DNA from: Promerops cafer
Lineage: Eukaryota; Chordata; Aves; Passeriformes; Nectariniidae
Length of the DNA: 64,000 nucleotides
NCBI GenBank assembly: GCA_013398275.1
Contig: VZSE01008349.1
Span: 1,604,851-1,668,850, forward strand
Direction of reading: 5' to 3'
A program made the translations under genes and the position numbers. Positions within the stretch are counted from its first letter, which is position 1. Every line of letters starts with the position of its first letter. The notes under the pieces are model-generated. The model worked only from the letters and a program-made list of their open reading frames with translations. It made no database searches and was not told the DNA's origin. Below, in pieces: positions 49,345-62,603 of the stretch.

Positions 49345-52300
49345 TTTACAGCAGCTTTAGAAAAATTTAGATCTTCATTGCTTGAGAAAACAAGCTCACT
49401 TTTTAGCCTTCTACCAACTCTTTCACTATTCATCTTTTGGCTCTGGAAGTCTGGCATTTCTTAATATTATTGAGGATCTTCCCTCTGAAATAAATTTACT
49501 AAGTCTACTGGTTGAATATATAGGCTGGCATTGGCTAGAGCAGCTTGGAAATAAAGTATATAGGAGACCTGTGACAAGGCCTGCATGGTCAAAAAGCTCG
49601 CGTAGCTGTGTATGTGGCCAGCAGGAACTACCAGCTTTGCTGGCAGATGTGATAACACAGACTGGGCTGAAGACATGCAAATTGTCACTGTGAGCAAAGG
49701 TGAAACCTCAAAGAAACCATCAATTTGTTTTTAAAGTATTGCCCATGTCTCCAGTACAGTTCTTTTGCTCTCCACTGTACTAAGACTAAATACTGTCAGA
49801 GAATAAACTCAAGGGTGTCCTTCACAGTCCACAGGGTGCATGCAAGGGCTTAACAAAAGGCTTTGACAAAATAATGCATGTCCTGTGCCTCTCTGAATAC
49901 CAGCCGACACTGAGAATGTTTAAACTTCCTAGTAACCTTGATGTTCATCAGAGACCTGTTTATCTGGTCCCTGTGGCTTTGGGATCAGCGTCCATGCTTG
50001 ATGGACTTCAGCTTGGCTTCTAATTCAAGCCCAGCCCTGCCTCGGGCCTTTCTCTGCAGAGGCCCAGTGACAAACCTGACCCATTAGAAATGGCCTGCAA
50101 ATGCCTTGATCTGAGCAAGGTGTTATGCTCATGGCACTGCCTGATGTGTCTGACATGCTCGTGGCCTGGTAGGGTCATGTCACATTGTCACATCTCTGTG
50201 CTCTTCGCAGGGCTTGAGCATCACCAGATCAGTGTCTCACAAAGTGCAGCCTCACCTGCTCTCATCTTCACAGCCTTCAAACCTGTGTTTTCCACCTTCC
50301 ATAGCTGTACTGAAACCAGAAATCTCTCGGCTCTCCTTGGTGAGTAGAGGTAAACAGAAGTGCACAGATCTGTGGCATGTTGGTTGGAGCACTGAACTAG
50401 GAAGGAGGTTAACTTTAGGACATCTAAGTCTACACAATTTATCTTTTAATTGCTTCCTGTGAAATGCACTTTAGAGGCAGGGAGGAAGGGAGCACAGCTC
50501 AGGACTTTTTCCCTCTGCCTAGTAAAGTAGTAGACAACAAAGTCTAACTCCATTGATAGGCCTCATAATAATTTTTTATTCCTGTAACTTTACAAAATAA
50601 AGTATTTTCTCTGTAAAATTTCCCAGATTACCTGTCAGTGTTAGTCCAAATAAGTTTTGAAAGAAGTCGTATATTGTATTTCAGGTATTTTTTCCCAATT
50701 TGTACATAAAAATAATCGATATAATTATTTAGGAGTGCTGAGAAATGTTATGCTTAACTAGACAAAATTTAGCTCTTAGCCATTTTGTGGCAGAGGAAAT
50801 AACCCAAATAGTTGGACAACTTTGCCTTGCTGGCTTCTTATAGGAAAACACTTTTCCTGGGTTCACTAACAGTATTTCACTTGCCAACATTCATCTGTAA
50901 TAGAATTCCTCATGGTGAGACACAAACTCAGCCCTTGTGATATTTCAGGTACTCTACACCGTGCAGTAGAGAAAGGCACAGAGATGCTGAAGTTCACATT
51001 GCTGGGGCTTTCTCCCTGTCTAGTGACAGGTCTGCTAGGCCAGTGCAGTGTAGCAGCCAAGATGAAAAGTGTTTGTGAAAACCCTCATTAGCTCATGTGT
51101 CAGTGCTGCTGTGCTGCTCTGGGATCTGGGAGATTATCTCCTAGTAGTGTTTCATGGATATTTGTACTCTTTCAGTGCTAGTTTCAGCATCAGCGTGCTG
51201 TCTTGTGCAGTATGAAGACACCTACTGAGACAATAGATGCTCCAAAGAGAGTACAGACACCACAGGGCTGTCTGGTGGAGTTGGGCAGCAAGGCAACAAA
51301 GGTCACTCCCCACTGTTGCCTTCCTGGGTAATACCATAGGCTGATCCATTAAGGGGAAAAGAACACCTAGATTAAAATATAACAGCAAGCTAATTCTTGA
51401 AAACCATTCCTATGTTGAGATGTAGAATCTGGTATAGTGAGTGATTTAATTTTGCAATGTTCCATTTTCCTGTGCCTAACATGTACAACACTTGGCACTC
51501 TTTGCTCAACAGTTCTGTGTTAGAAAATACCATCCATGTCTGTTTCCTCACTAATCTCCTTGTGTTCTGCCTGAAGACTGCAGAGTTTGCATCCAGCAGG
51601 CATTTCTTTGTGGCTAGACACAGAGACTCCAAAAATCAGTTAATATTTGGGACAGATTCTGATCTTTGTTCTGCTAATGTGAACTTGGAATAACTCTCTG
51701 GGTTTCAGTGATAGATCCAGACTTGCACTTTCAGTGACAGAAAGCTTCTTGGGCTGGATTTCTGGCTGAGACAAATGGGTGTGCCTTTCTTGGACATGAG
51801 GAGCTACAGAGTTTGATGCAAATGAAGTTATGAGTTTACTGAATATGCTGCTTTTACATTAGTATGTCTTAAAACCATGAAGTGGTGTGTTTGGGTTTTT
51901 GTAATTTGATTTGGAAGTCACAGCTGTGGAGTAGATTTCCATTGTGGTTACAGCCAGTGAGCAGCTTTTAATTCACTGTCTGTAATGTGGCTGGCTGAGT
52001 AGCCAAGAAAACAAAAAGCTCCAGATGGGATGAAAGATTCACTTGAGAAAAGAGGAAAGGAACCTGATCTGAGATCTGTACTTCTTCAAACAATGTCAGA
52101 TATTCCTGAGCTACAGGCCTTGTGCTGCTGTCCCAGACTGCACTGAAAGAGTATGGAATTTTTATTTCTTTGCCCCTGGCATCCCCTGTTCTTATGAACA
52201 AGCAGTGGTTTCCTAGTGTACATATATATTTTTGCATAACATGAAAAAAGTCCCATTGCTGAAAGTATTTCTGTTATCTTTACCACATTCAAAAGGGAAC

Positions 52301-53087
52301 ATGTTTTACATCCTTCTCTACGTGTAAGACGTATTAGCCCAAGGAAAGAAAGCTGTGCACTTGGAGGGCTTTTTTTCCTGTCTCTGACATTAGGCAAGTC
52401 AATCCGATCTTGATTTTCAAACAGATACTTTATACTGCTTGTGGTTACTAAGATCAACAGGAATATGTAGTTCAGTAGTAGTTCCTTGCTATCCATCAAG
52501 TATTCTCCACCATTTCGATGTGAAAGGAGAGCTTTTCTGGCTAACAGTGATCATGGAGGAGTGATCCATCAGCATCAGTTAACACCTGCTGCCAAAGGAT
52601 GTGCAATTGGATTAACAGAGAAGAACCAACTAACTCTGGGAGCAGCAGATTACTAAATTATTCTGAGATATTTTTCATAATTGCAAATAATTTCAAAACA
52701 TTTATAAATTCTCTCTCCAACTTTGTATCTCTAAGGACTTTACTGTACATTTGAGAAGCAAATGTCAGTATGAAAAATGGTGTCCTATGTCTGAGGACAT
52801 AAAAGTTTATCCTCAAATCATTAGCAGTGCAGTCATTGACATAAACCATCCATCAGGGTTTTTTTTTTCTCCAGGACCACTACTCCACTGAGGCACACAG
52901 AAATTCTATGGCAATTGTAGAGCTACCAGCTTTCATTACAACAGCTGACTTTGGTCATATCAGGCATCATATCCGGTTAATTAAGTGGAGTTCACTACAC
53001 TCATACAAGACAAAACTACCTGAAAAAATGGCTTTATTGGGTGAGGAATTCTCTTATGGGTTGGGCTCAAGGAGTTATATTAAAGGG
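49345..53087. other. no gene recognised
   Basis: Frames up to 137 codons (minus, 52086-52499) are not protein-like and match no family. No repeats are recognised. Confidence 0.45.
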
Positions 53088-53403
53088 GCTCACAGAATCA
53101 CAGGATGAACTGGGTTGGAAAAGACCTTTAAGATCATCTAGTCCAACCTATGACCTAACACCTCCTCATCAACCAAACCATGGCACTGAGTGCCACGTCC
53201 AGTCTTTTTTTAAACACGTCCAGGGATGGTGACTCCACCACCTCCCTGGGCAGATGATTCTATTGTCCAATAACTCTTTGAAGAATTTTTTCTAACGTCT
53301 AAACTAATGTTTCTAACCTAAACTTCCCATTGCAAGTTTAGGACTGCGTCCTCTCGTTCTGTCAGTTGTTGCCTGGGAGAAGAGACTTTCATCCAGCCCT
53401 TTG
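53088..53403 (-). mobile_element. CR1 LINE 3' fragment
   Basis: Minus-oriented CR1: the tail complement TCACAGAATCACAGGATG starts at 53088, followed by GGTTGGAAAAGACCTTTAAG, the GTGCCACGTCCAGTC block, CAGGGATGGTGACTCCACCA and CTCCCTGGGCAG, ending at a GGGAGAAGAGACTTTCATCC block. It is 5' truncated near 53403. It is closely related to the copy at 63640-63870: their antisense peptides share HGTECH(V/I)QSFFKH(V/I)QGW, so both belong to one subfamily in opposite orientation. Confidence 0.95.
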
Positions 53404-54954
53404 TTACTTGATGTGCATACACCTCATTCAGTCCAGTAAGGAGGCATAGCTCAGTGATCACTGATCATCACTTTTCTCCTAGCATCCTAGTTATTAATAT
53501 TCTCCCCATTCATAGTGACAATGCTTAAAATTTTGCAAATGTACCTTTTTTTTTTTTTTTTTGTGTGTGTGTGTGTGTGTGTGATATCAGGAGAAGAAAA
53601 CCCTAGGTCTCACGAACTGTTGAGATATTTAGTGACCTTCTTCTCAACAACTCAAGTCTTGTAACAAACACAAAGATTTTAAGCAATGTGGTTTATCATA
53701 TACCTTATAAACGATTGATTTCACTGATGGCTCTTGTTCCCCTTGGTGTAAGAATCCATTTTATTTCAATGGGACTTAGTAGATAGAAATCAGACTATTA
53801 CTTTTTTTTTTTTTTTTCCCCCAGGGGAGGTATTTTCCCTTTGTCATAACTTTCAGTGGCTCAGTATAAAGGTAGATTTTATAGTCATGCATTCAACAGT
53901 GGTCTCTGTGAAGCTTTAGAAAAATTTGTAACAGTGGAAAGGCAGCTGCTACCTGCCTAAGTGAAATAAAGATAAAATCAAGGAAGGAAGGAAAATTTTG
54001 CAGTACATTTGCTATTCAGTTACTGTTGAAGTGGGTATCAACTTGTCAGCTGCATGGGGAGGTATGTGCTAACTGAGTTTCACCTGCTTTACTGCAGCAG
54101 TGACTTCTTCCAGGCTTTTATGATTTATTTCTTGAAATATTATTCTTTTTGAAAAAGAATTTTAGGAATCACCTCAGTTAGAAAAAAAATCTGATGAAAG
54201 AAGTAAAAAAATTTTGGGAAATGGTCTTTTCAGGAGCACAGGGAGGAGATGCTCAATGCAAGACAAAATCTTTTGCTTTTATGAAAAACATGCTTGTTTT
54301 TCACAGTCCAAACCCACCAATTTGTTTTTAAAAGCTGCATGTGAAAGACGGATTTTGTATCATTTATACACTGCATGAAATTGTTTTCTGGGGTCATACT
54401 CATAATGGCTGGAGTAAACTCACTCATAATTGACCTACATGAATAATAAAAAAAAAAATTGCAGTGTTTCTGAGCAGTTCAGCAGTACTCTGCTCTGCAG
54501 CTACCTCATGCTGAAGTCAGGGGCTCAATTGGCAGAGTTCAGTTGCAAGGACTGATATTTCCATCTCGTCATCACCACAATAATGTTTTTCACTGTGAAT
54601 AGCAGTGCATAGAAGCCAAGCTAAGAAATGAGAATCAGGGGATTAAAAGGAAAACTGACATTAAGGATGGAGAATGGATTTTAAAATTCTTTCGATTGAT
54701 TAATCCTGGTTGCCTGCAGCTCAGTCTCAACTGACCATTTAAATAGACCTCAAGGATTTACTAATCCTTTTTCAAGTTATTCTGGTTTCTATTTCCAGCT
54801 TCAGTCTCAGAGGACAAGGAGAGAATTAGTGTGTCTTCCTTGTCTCAAAGAGGCAACATACCAGTAATTATTTTCTTCCTTATCTTTCTATGCAAAGTCC
54901 ATCCTGTATATGCTAAAAGTTTAATAACTGAATGGGAGCTTTGCTTTTGGATTA
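53404..54954. other. no gene recognised
   Basis: AT-rich, with a T17(GT)10 tract at 53546-53583 and a T run at 53802-53817. Small frames only. Confidence 0.5.
53546..53583. repeat. poly-T followed by (GT)n microsatellite
   Basis: Seventeen T then about ten GT dinucleotides. Confidence 0.95.
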
Positions 54955-55105
54955 TAAAATCATAGAGTAGTTTGAAGGGACCTTTGAAAGTCACCTGGTG
55001 TAACCCCCCTGCAATGGGCAAGGACATCTTCAACTAGGTCAGATTGCTCAGACTTCCATCCAACCTGGCCTTGAACACTTCCTGTGCCTGGCACAACTGA
55101 GTTTT
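54955..55105 (-). mobile_element. CR1 LINE 3' fragment
   Basis: Minus-oriented: AATCATAGAGTAGTTTGAAG, GGGACCTTTGAAAGTCACCT, CCCCCCTGCAATGGGCAAGG, then TCCATCCAACCTGGCCTTGA and ACACTTCC, in the order expected of a CR1 3' end. About 150 bp remain. Confidence 0.85.
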
Positions 55106-56470
55106 TAGTTACTTTAAAGGGCCAATGCTACTTTTTCAAATCCAACACTAAACCTGGGTGGCATTGCTACAGCCCTTCAGCTCAGAATGAATAATGGAAG
55201 CTGACGGTTGTAAGCAAAAAGGAATTTCTTTAGGTTAGCTTGTGACTGAAGCACATTGACAAATAAATAATTCTTGAGTCTAAAAGACTCAGGAGCAAGG
55301 CATGCTGATACTGCACATTAATTTTTTTTCTCATGATATTGAAAAAAGTAGATATACAGATATATCTGAGGATATATAAAGATACAAATCTGATACAAAG
55401 GTCTTATAAAGATACAAATCTGATTTCTTCAATTTTAAAGCATGAGCATGTCCTAGTATTTTGGATCACCAGATGCAAAGTTATTTTTTCAAACTGTCTC
55501 TGATGGGTAAGAATAACACAGTAGGTGTTGATACCTTTCTACCAGCTGAGGCACAAAATGGCTCAGAGTCAATTGCTACAAGGATAAAAGTTGGCCAAAG
55601 AACCACTGCTCAAGGTAAAATGTATAGTCATCATCACAACGAATGCTTATAATCTTCACTAAAAAAGGCAAGAAAATTAGAACCATCTCCCAGGGGAAAC
55701 TTAGCTACATATGGAAAAACTCAGTGAGCTCAAGCAGACAGTTCAGTCAGAGAATGTATCAATGAGCAGACATCTGAAATGATTGGTGGAGTGGAAGAAA
55801 AACCCTTCCATCAATCAAGCTGAGAAGAGGTATCTCAGAGAGATATCCAGAGGTTGAGGTTTTTTTTAATATTTATTTTTAAAAATACTTTGGAAATATC
55901 TACTTAAAAAAACAGGCCAATGAGGTATTACTGAACTGAGATTTCACTGGAAAATGAAATGGAATCAGTGCCTCAGAGTCCTTGCCAAGTGAAGAATGGA
56001 AATTGTGGAGTATGGGTCTGACAAGGAGCAGAGGCACTGGAGCAGACCAAAGGGTTGTGTCTGGAAGCTTTGCACAATGACATCTGACATCTGAGCCTCA
56101 AACTGCAGCAGGGTGTTCCAGCTGCTGCTGGAAGCTGGGAACAAGAAATAATGAGACACCTCATGTCTGGCAAGCTCCAGCGCTGCTGGAGAGGAGGTTT
56201 GCACATGAACTGTTAGCAGGAGTGACCAGGCTGCTGGAACTGCAGTTGTAACAGTTCAATAGCTTGGTTCATTGGTGGAGATAAATGCAGATACAAGCAA
56301 AACAAAAGGATGGGCTGTGAATGAGTGTCCTGTCTCTGAGGACAGCAACATCAAAGTACACCAGGTAAAGATTAGAAAAAAATATGGGTGGAAATTTGTC
56401 TCTGACATCTGCAATCTCCCTGCATCATGACCATAACTCCTGGAAAGATAGTGGCAAAATGACAGCCACA

Positions 56471-56504
56471 CTATATATCTGTATATAGATGTGTATATAT
56501 ATGT
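56471..56504. repeat. TA-rich microsatellite
   Basis: Imperfect TATA/TGTA units with local dyad symmetry. Confidence 0.8.
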
Positions 56505-57850
56505 GCTTTGTCCTGGGTTTCCCTAGGCCCTGTCTGGTGAGCCTAAGAGTCAAAGAGCATGTGATGGGCTTCAATTCATTGTATCTAAAACAGTGCAGGG
56601 AGGGGCTGTGTTGCAGCCTGCAAAATTGTGGTTTTATAACTTGAAAATGAGATTGTGTGTTGAAAGTTCTGGGGAGGAGGAGCTGGGAATCGTGTGGGGT
56701 GTTTCAGAATGCAAAATCTGAGAACATTGAAGGACAGGTACAAAATCTGACGTAATGCAGTCTGCATTGACTTTCAGAGGGGTCACTCCAGTAAAGCACC
56801 CCCAGAGCCATACTAGGACGTTCTCTGGGAGACAGCTATGTGGAACACACCAAGACTGAACTATGGAGCAAGCTAAAATGACAGCAGAGTGGACAGACTG
56901 TGTGGAGTGGCTGATCTGCCTTCCCAGCCTCTTCTCATTTAACAGGGCAGCTATCTTTCTGCCTCCGGCTGGCTTCCCCATCTGAGCAGCCTCTAACTCC
57001 CAGAGATGGCATGTGGAAAAGGTACAGCAGAGAGGGGTGAAGTGTACCTCCAAATTTTCAAATGTTTTTTTTGCTTGAATTCCAGAAATCCCATAGTGGG
57101 GTTTCCCATTTTCAAAATCATTCAGGGAAAATTATTGATACACAGTGGTACATCTGGCTGCTGCCTACCAAGGGACTGCCTGTACAGGAGTGCAGCAATC
57201 TGCCAGGGAAAAGCAAGCAAGATATACCTGACAGGTCTTGTTGAAATGGGACTGTTTCCATCAGATCATGATAAGCAAGCAAACTCCACTAAAAAAATGT
57301 CTTGGAAACCTCCCAAGGGGAAACACCCATTAGTGACACCACATCAAAATCATCCAGACCCCACTCAATCATCAGCAATAAGTTCAGTTTGCTGAAGCAT
57401 AGAGAACATGAAGTTGTTAAAGGATATTTATGAGATGCACACTATGGAAAATGCTTTGCAAAGCAAGAGTGCATGATTGTATAAGGCCCCAGTTCTCATA
57501 AGATGTTTTCTTTTGCCAAAACATGTCGATGGATGCATGTATTCATGTAATCCTCTCATTTACCTGAAGAATGTAGCTGCTTTCTGCTAATTAAATCAGT
57601 TAGGGCTTTTGTGGGAGCTCACTGGTACAGGTTGTGGGGTCAAGATTCAGTGAGCATTAGTCATGATCAATCTCTTTGATAAAGTGCAGTTATGCTATGC
57701 TGTCTTTTGAGTATTGAACAAGTTAGGGGAATGCCAGCACTTCTTTGTGAGAGAAATACTTCTCGTTGCGCTACTGGTGACAGGTATAGCAAAATAACTT
57801 ATAAAACAGAGGTGACTATATGTGACAGATAGCAATGAATGTGTATGAAA

Positions 57851-57892
57851 AATATATCTACCTATATATATAGATAGATATGTATATATAAA
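57851..57892. repeat. TA/GATA microsatellite
   Basis: Imperfect TATA and GATA units. ATATCTA and TAGATAT arms form a dyad. Confidence 0.8.
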
Positions 57893-58011
57893 CAAAAGGA
57901 AATGCAAGACAGGCACCATCAAAAAGCTAAGACTGAAGGATGGTTAAAGAAATGCATGGAAGAGGGAGATCTTTTGGTTGGTTGTAGGTGTTTCAGATAG
58001 ATCATCAAATC

Positions 58012-59015
58012 TTAGAATCATTTAGGTTGGAAAAGATCTCTAAGATCGTCATCAGTTCCAGGCTCCTAAACAGGCCAAAATCTGACCTGTGGAAGTCCTA
58101 GTTGCCAGTTCTGCCAGTCTCCCTCCTGACTTCTCCAAGAAGTGAAAATTTTATCATTTAATGATTACTGTTTCCAAGACAGCCTCTAACCATCACATCT
58201 CCTGCTAGTTCTTCTCTGTTCACTAAAAACATGTCCTGTGGGGCATCTCCCCTGGTTGGCTCACTGACCAGCTGTGTCAAGAAGTTGTCTTAACACTCTC
58301 TCCAGAAACCTCCTGGTCTGTTTCTTCTCTGCTCTGTTTTATTTCCTGATAAGCAGAAGTCCCCCTAGAAGAAGGGCTGGTGATTGTGACACTTTTCTCA
58401 GCTGCTTAGAGAATATTCCTTCTGCCTCTTCATCCTGCTTGGGGGGTGTCTATAACAGACACCCACCAGGATACTTGCCTCGTTGGCCTTCCCTGGAACC
58501 TTACCCATAAACATTCCACCCTATTGTCCCAATCATTAAGCTCCAGACAATCAAAACATCCCCTAAGCTACAGGACTACCACACCAGCCATCCTTCCTTG
58601 CCTATCCCTTCTGAAGAGTTTATTGCCATCCTTTGCAGTGCTCCAGTTGTTCAAGTCATCCCACGATGGCAACTGTGCCATTGTTTTCCTGCTGCACAAT
58701 GGCTCCCAGCTTCTCCTGTTTGCTGCCCGTGCTGCGTGCATTGGTGTACATGTACTTCAATTTGTTTACTGACCCTACCACGTTTTTGGACAGGGAAGCC
58801 CGAATTGTGACCATTTTCAGGTGCTTCTGTGGTTTCTATCACATTGAAGGCCCTTGTGTTTGCTGCCAGAAGGATCTCCATCCCCTACAGATTGAAGGAC
58901 CTGGCTACACACCATCCCTTAAATATTGGTGTGCTGCCCACAGGCTTATTTCTAGCAAGGCTCATTTTATCCTTTTGTCCTTTCAAATCTAGTTTAAAGC
59001 TCTTTCAGTGAGCTC
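58012..59015 (-). mobile_element. CR1 LINE with endonuclease region joined to 3' tail
   Basis: On the minus strand the CR1 ORF2 N-terminal endonuclease is readable in pieces: YTNARSTGNKQEKLGAIVQQ at 58748-58689, a NDWDNRVECLWVR-like segment near 58540, a VGVYNRHPP-like segment near 58450, LVSEPTRGDAPQDM and FLVNREELAGDVMVRGCLGN at about 58270-58160, and DFHRSDFGLFRSLE at about 58105-58064. Only about 5-10 bp later comes the CR1 3' end (CTTTTCCAACCTAAATGATT at 58018-58037). The whole reverse transcriptase part is missing. Stops and frameshifts make it inactive. Upstream of the endonuclease, 58880-59015 matches the segment before it in bird CR1s. Confidence 0.85.
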
Positions 59016-59655
59016 CTTATTCCCTTCACACTGCCAGAATCCTCTCTTCTGTATTCTCCTGAAAATGTCAACTCTTAACTTTTATCCTCTACTTTCCCTT
59101 AAGTATTTAAAGTCACCTAAACTAGTTAAATAACGCATCTCCCACAGCCTCCATCCTTTATTTCTGAATAATCCAGGGGTTGTGGAGAGTTAGAACCTGA
59201 AAGAAACACCTTAGAGAAAAAATCTGTAAATCTGCAAAAATTCAGAAAATTCCTATAATCAAAGCCTAATTGTAAATGGGCCCAAAGACCTCAAAGCTTG
59301 TAGCAACTACAACATTGAAAAAGCAAGAATAAAGGGTATACAGGTATACTGCAGAATTTTCTGATAATCACAGTTATTACTGAAAATGGAAAGGAAAGAT
59401 TTAGAAGCTTGTACTGAGCCTTGCAAAGCAAAGGGGAAACATATGATGCTATGAACAGTTAAAGTCTGCTAGTATCATAACAGTGTCATAATCTGAGAAC
59501 ACAACCACTGCTGGCAGTTAAGCTGTAAGAGGGTGCCAGCACGAGTCCTGATTCATCTGTGATGGATGATTTGGAGCTGTCTCGCATTCGTGAGTCATCG
59601 TGCTAGGAGCTGAACGAACATGGCTGACCCGGCATGTGGTGGGTGAGCAGGTCCT

Positions 59656-59676
59656 GGAGGGAGGGAGGGAGGGAGA
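59656..59676. repeat. GGGA microsatellite
   Basis: Five tandem GGGA/GGAG units. Confidence 0.9.
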
Positions 59677-62462
59677 TGAGCGCTGGGTTCTGCACGCGAG
59701 CAGGCAGTGCAGGTGGTGCAGAGGGGGCAGGAACTGCCTTAATCCTGCCTAGGGTGAGCCCTGAAAGATAGCTGCTGTCCCAAAGCACTGCTAGTGTGTG
59801 CCTGGATCTGTCCCTGAAAAATGCTTTGTTTGTCTTTTCATCGCACCCTGGTGAAGTTCGCATGTGCAAAATTCAGATCCTAAAGAGCTCTGTTGGCTAA
59901 AGTTTGCATGGTCATATGATTGTTATAAGGGAAGAAGCATTTATTGCATTCTCTGTTTTTTTTTCCAGGGAAGGACTGGCCTATCAAACAAGATATAATG
60001 CAAAGACTATGGGGGTACTGTGGTATTTATGACTAACAGTTTTTCAGTTTTCTGTGTGATACCCTAATTTTTTCCTCAGGGAGTGGCCAGAGCTCATTTT
60101 CTTCATGTTTTTAAGAAAAAAATATTAGCCATAGTCAAATCACTAAATGTGAGGTCAGTTGGCTTCATACATGGTGTGAAGATGGCTGTATATTGTGACT
60201 CCCTTGCAAGAGATTTACAATATCTCTTCTTAATTGTGTATTATGTGGGAGATAAAACAGTGTTTCCCCTCCCTTAATACTTAGTGAGCATCTCTGCATT
60301 ATCTTTTGTTTTCTTCTTCATCTCTGCCCCATCCCAAGCATAAGTGCATCCCAGTCCTCCATGCTGCCTTGACGATTTTCCATCTTCTTTTTCCACATCT
60401 GTCTCTCCTTCAGCTCTCACCAGAAACAAACCATTATGTCCTTCACCTCTTTTCCCCATTGCTTATTCTGGCATCACCCGGAAAGCTTAACAGTGCCAAA
60501 TGTGATTTCTAGTATCACTAGGGGATGCTTCACACTGGGATGCATGCACACACACGTGCTCTGTCTGATAGAGGTGCATTCTCTGTCTCTGCTTGCAGTG
60601 CTGGAGGTGGGCTCCCACAACTTTAGGACAGTTGCACAGCAAGCTGTTTTTGCAAAGCTCTTAGGAAGTGAAAGAGAACAATGCTGTTAGCTAATGCTGG
60701 TCTCAATCCAGAAGAAATTAAATTCTATGCTGAAATAAAGTAACAAGAACTTCTTACTGTTCAGAGGCTGTAGCCTGCACATAGTTACATTGCTCCATAT
60801 GTTTTTTGTTTAACACCAGTGTGTCACTAGAAACATGGAGAAAGCTGCATGACCTTGTTTCTGAAAGGACTGATGCATGACTTGATGAAACTGAGAAATT
60901 ATAACAAATGCAACAGAACAACCCTTTATGCTGCTCAAACACAGTTTGTGTCTGCCTCTGTCTTCACCTGTATCTTTGCTGCTTCAGCAATTGTCCTATA
61001 GTAAGAAACATCATTAGGAAAATTGTTATTGCTCAAAACTAGTTTGGTTTTACTCACTGAGGAGGAACAGCTTGTGAATCACTTTCAGCTTCTGCCTGCT
61101 AAATTTCCAGCTGTCATGAGCTGCTGTTCAATGTTTCTTCCTAGGATTCCACTTTCTTCTGGGATCCTCAGACATAAGTAACTGGATAATTTTTAACTCA
61201 AGACAGTTCTGACTGGCCAATGCCAATCACACAAATTCCCCATTAGTTCTTGGCATACAGTGATGAAAGGCGCCTTATTTCTTTCCTGTAAAAGTTTGGA
61301 TTTCTGGTCATTTTCTTGCAATACTGTCTTTTCAGACATCCTTTATAGTGTGTCCTGCTTCTTCTAGTCAAGCATTTGTTCATCTTTGCATTACAAATGT
61401 CTTCACTAGTGAAAAAATCTGATCTAGTGAAAAAAGTCAGCAGTGCTATGTTGGGTTTTTAGAGTTTTCTCACTACATTTCTTGGTCTGAAAAAACTTTT
61501 TTCACTATGTGCACAACACCTTCAACTGAAAGACGACATAGACAGACTCGATGTTTTATCTCATGTGGCTTCAAGTCTACTATGCATGTTCTTCTAACTG
61601 GCCATTTTTTAGTATTGAATGACCTTCCTCCGCAATTGTACAAGGATAATTTTACTAAAAGCCAAGTTAATCTGAGTTGGGAGGAGAGGGTTAAAACCAG
61701 AAGATTTGGTAAGAGGGCAATAGTTTCACTCAAACTGACCTTTCAGCTGGGAATGCTAAGAATATCAGTTTGGGACAACTCCTTTTATTATGCCTACTGT
61801 TGTTCATCCTCTACCTGTTTTGAATAGTATTCCTGTGCAGGAATAATACACTCCCACAGACATGCTTAAGCCTTCTGCTGGAGAAGAGAGACATAATAAA
61901 AGCACAGCTTTGTGATAAACTGTGTGTGTGAAGCATTTTGATATATTGGGGCAGGCAACAGGCTCCCCCTTTTTGCTAGGATGAGCTGAGCCTAAGGGAG
62001 CCTGTCCCCCGTGTGTCTCTGCTACCTGGTGTTGTTAGCAAGGTAATGAAATAAATCTACTCTTTGCATTTCAGCTGTGGATTGGTGGTCACCCTGATTA
62101 CCTGTATCTGTTGATTCCCACAACCTGTCATCTAAAGAGCCTTTTCATATCTCATATTCACAGAATTTACTTTGTAGATGCAGACCTCTGAAAAGCTTCT
62201 ATCTTATTCATCCCTTCTCCTTTACTTTTATCCCAAGCAGCTATTAAAAAAAGACACTAAGCTGTCTAGATATTATCTTTAAAGTTTTTCATCAGTTCCG
62301 CAATGTTTCCCTCTTTTATTGCACCTCTATCCTCCTGCAGTGCACTGAACACTGTGAGTTTCTCTGCCTGCCCCTGCTGACTGGGGGTGAAAGATCTTGG
62401 ATCTGTAGTTTGTCCATCTGGATTTCATTTAATGTTCATGTTGCTGTTTGAGGTTCTTCCAG

Positions 62463-62603
62463 GCATGCACTGTGTTTTCCTGGGCCATCGGGGCTCAGGA
62501 AGTTGGAGTTAATGGCCTCTGTAGAAGCCATCTGAAATGCATGGGGCCTTCTGGCACTCTGTGCCTTCTACTTCTGGAACCCCTTAAAATTTTGTTAAAA
62601 AGC
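62463..62603 (+). other. possible 141-bp exon, unknown product
   Basis: An acceptor (TGAGGTTCTTCCAG) precedes the segment and a perfect GTAAGT donor follows at 62604. The segment is exactly 47 open codons, phase 0 at both ends: ACTVFSWAIGAQEVGVNGLC, then a Cys/Leu-rich stretch to LLKS. No family is recognised and no partner exon was found. Confidence 0.15.

Larger units (their letters stand above)
55106..58011. other. no gene recognised
   Basis: Contains a 20-bp duplicate TATAAAGATACAAATCTGAT at 55375-55394 and 55405-55424, and TA-rich microsatellites at 56471-56504 and 57851-57892. Frames of up to 139 codons (minus, 56634-57053) and 129 codons (plus, 57006-57395) overlap and match nothing. 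Confidence 0.45.

Noticed and set aside
52086..52499. 137-codon minus frame.
   Set aside because: No recognisable domain and no splice context. The frame looks random.
56634..57395. Overlapping 139-codon minus and 129-codon plus frames.
   Set aside because: They overlap antisense to each other, have no family match and lack coding-like composition.
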